Assembly: GCA_025408425.1 (NCBI GenBank)
Contig: JANXYX010000036.1
Span: 62,001 to 126,000 of the forward strand
DNA: 64,000 nt
Origin: Granulicella sp.
Lineage (GTDB): Bacteria; Acidobacteriota; Terriglobia; Terriglobales; Acidobacteriaceae
Direction of reading: 5' to 3'
Below, piece after piece: positions 63,091 to 64,000 of this stretch (position 1 is its first letter; each line of letters starts with the position of its first letter). A program made the translations under genes and the position numbers. Below the pieces are notes generated by a model that was not told where the DNA came from, ran no database searches, and saw only the letters and a program-made list of their open reading frames with translations.

Positions 63091-64000
63091 CTAGTCAGGC
63101 GAGGTGCCGTAGTGATCCGCCCATTGCTTTCCATTAATCTTCTCGGAGTAGCTCCCCGGATTCTCCGGAAGCATGGTCGCATTCCATGCCTCATACTCAC
63201 GAACGAGGCGCTGGTAAACCCGGGGCTCTCTCTCTTTCAAATTCGCTCTCTCCAGCGGGTCGGACACCACATTGAACAGAAAAGTATTGTCCCGAATCTT
63301 CAGCCACTTCATATCCCCATCCCGTGTCGCTCTCTGTGTATTCGCATGAAATCGCCAATAGAGCTTGCGCGAGATCGGCAACTCATCTCCGGCCAGTACC
63401 CTGACAAGACTCATCCCGTCGCTCGGAAACTCAGGATCGGCATGCGTCCCCCCGGCCTCCAGCAGCGTAGGTAACCAGTCCATCGTGATCATCACCTGAT
63501 CGCTGACCCGGCCAGGCCGAACCCTCCCAGGCCACCGAATAATCGCAGGAATTCTAAGCCCACCCTCCAGTAATTCACTCTTCTTTCCCGTGAATGGCCA
63601 TGTGTCGGCAAAGCGCTCCCCTCCATTGTCGCTGGTGAAGATGACGATCGTATTCTCCGCAAGGTGAGCGGCAGCAAGCGCGTCGACAACGCGCCCCACC
63701 TGACGGTCCATGGCTTCTACCATCCGCGCATAGGTCTGTTGCGAACCGCCGTCATAGTCGCGAAGGCTCGAGATCCGCTTGGATTCCGCCTCATCGCCGG
63801 GGCCTTCCCAGGGCCAATGGGGAGCGTTGAAATGAAGGCTCAGGAAGAATGGCCGTTGCTCGCGCCCATAATCGTGGATGACCGAAACTGCCCTGTCTCC
63901 CAGAAGTTCCGTGAGGTAGCCTGCCTGATGAACCTTGGCATCCTGGTCCCAGAGGTCTTCGCTGTCGCTCGTCTCCGTTCCCGGCTTATGCGTAAAGTAA
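63091..64000 (-). CDS. Sulfatase (N-terminus off window)
   Basis: The frame is open from the right edge to a stop at 63091, giving the last 303 aa of a type I sulfatase. Seen motifs: SLHFNAPHWPWEGPGDEAES, YARMVEAMDRQVGRVVDALA, TIVIFTSDNGGERFADTWPF (the DNG metal site), TGKKSELLEGGLRIPAIIRW and ITMDWLPTLLEAGG. The C-terminal subdomain reads LYWRFHANTQRATRDGDMKW. The N-terminal active-site Cys/Ser (CxPxR) is outside the window, so substrate and maturation cannot be judged. Possible targets are sulfated polysaccharides. An unrelated short sulfatase leader occurs inside the chimeric ORF at 17309. Confidence 0.9.
   Translation of the reverse strand, partial: YFTHKPGTETSDSEDLWDQDAKVHQAGYLTELLGDRAVSVIHDYGREQRPFFLSLHFNAPHWPWEGPGDEAESKRISSLRDYDGGSQQTYARMVEAMDRQVGRVVDALAAAHLAENTIVIFTSDNGGERFADTWPFTGKKSELLEGGLRIPAIIRWPGRVRPGRVSDQVMITMDWLPTLLEAGGTHADPEFPSDGMSLVRVLAGDELPISRKLYWRFHANTQRATRDGDMKWLKIRDNTFLFNVVSDPLERANLKEREPRVYQRLVREYEAWNATMLPENPGSYSEKINGKQWADHYGTSPD

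Overview
This window looks like a chromosome segment of an Acidobacteriota member, most likely class Terriglobia (Granulicella/Terriglobus/Edaphobacter-like). This is inferred from two Oar-type TonB-dependent receptors with N-terminal carboxypeptidase-regulatory domains, paired DUF3300/DUF2950 secreted proteins, BshA (bacillithiol pathway), GH106/GH78 rhamnosidases, and many secreted proteins of families frequent in that phylum. No tRNA, rRNA, CRISPR array, insertion sequence or phage gene was recognised.

Layout. 0-3 kb (minus): an electron conduit made of a decaheme c-type cytochrome and an MtrB/PioB-type outer-membrane barrel that runs off the left edge. 3.3-3.6 kb: a broken HEPN/Toprim-like fragment. 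3.9-9.3 kb: two DUF3300-DUF2950 gene pairs in inverted orientation, with a Big2 lipoprotein between them. 9.7-11.7 kb: an uncharacterised secreted protein and a frameshifted DUF481 protein. 11.8-18.8 kb: a PAS-AAA+-Fis sigma-54 activator surrounded by genes that carry -24/-12 promoters and tandem upstream palindromes. This reads as a compact local sigma-54 regulon and is the most interesting part of the window. The same stretch holds gene debris: a stub of a surface-antigen-like gene and an ORF that fuses a sulfatase leader to a lipoprotein. 18.8-23.5 kb: RuvX/YqgF, two paralogous small Cys/His secreted proteins and a TonB-dependent receptor.

23.6-39.5 kb: a rhamnose-polysaccharide locus with GH106, GH78 (frameshifted), a divergent second GH106, a TPR protein and a second, frameshifted TonB-dependent receptor. 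40.2-51 kb: YdjC/ChbG-type deacetylase next to BshA, a LytS-type histidine kinase, RibA, an unknown protein overlapping ribA, Edd (Entner-Doudoroff), GH105, and a DinB/methyltransferase/SDR operon. 51-54.5 kb: an OpuB-like osmoprotectant ABC transporter and a polynucleotide-kinase-like P-loop protein. 54.7-60.3 kb: gapA, an EAL-PAS-PAS protein, RidA, pgk and tpiA. 60.3-64 kb: a tiny His/Arg-rich secreted peptide, LepB, MurQ, a small secreted helical protein and a sulfatase cut by the right edge.

Three large or medium genes (DUF481, GH78, second receptor) are each broken by an apparent single-base frameshift. These could be true pseudogenes or assembly errors, and raw reads would decide.
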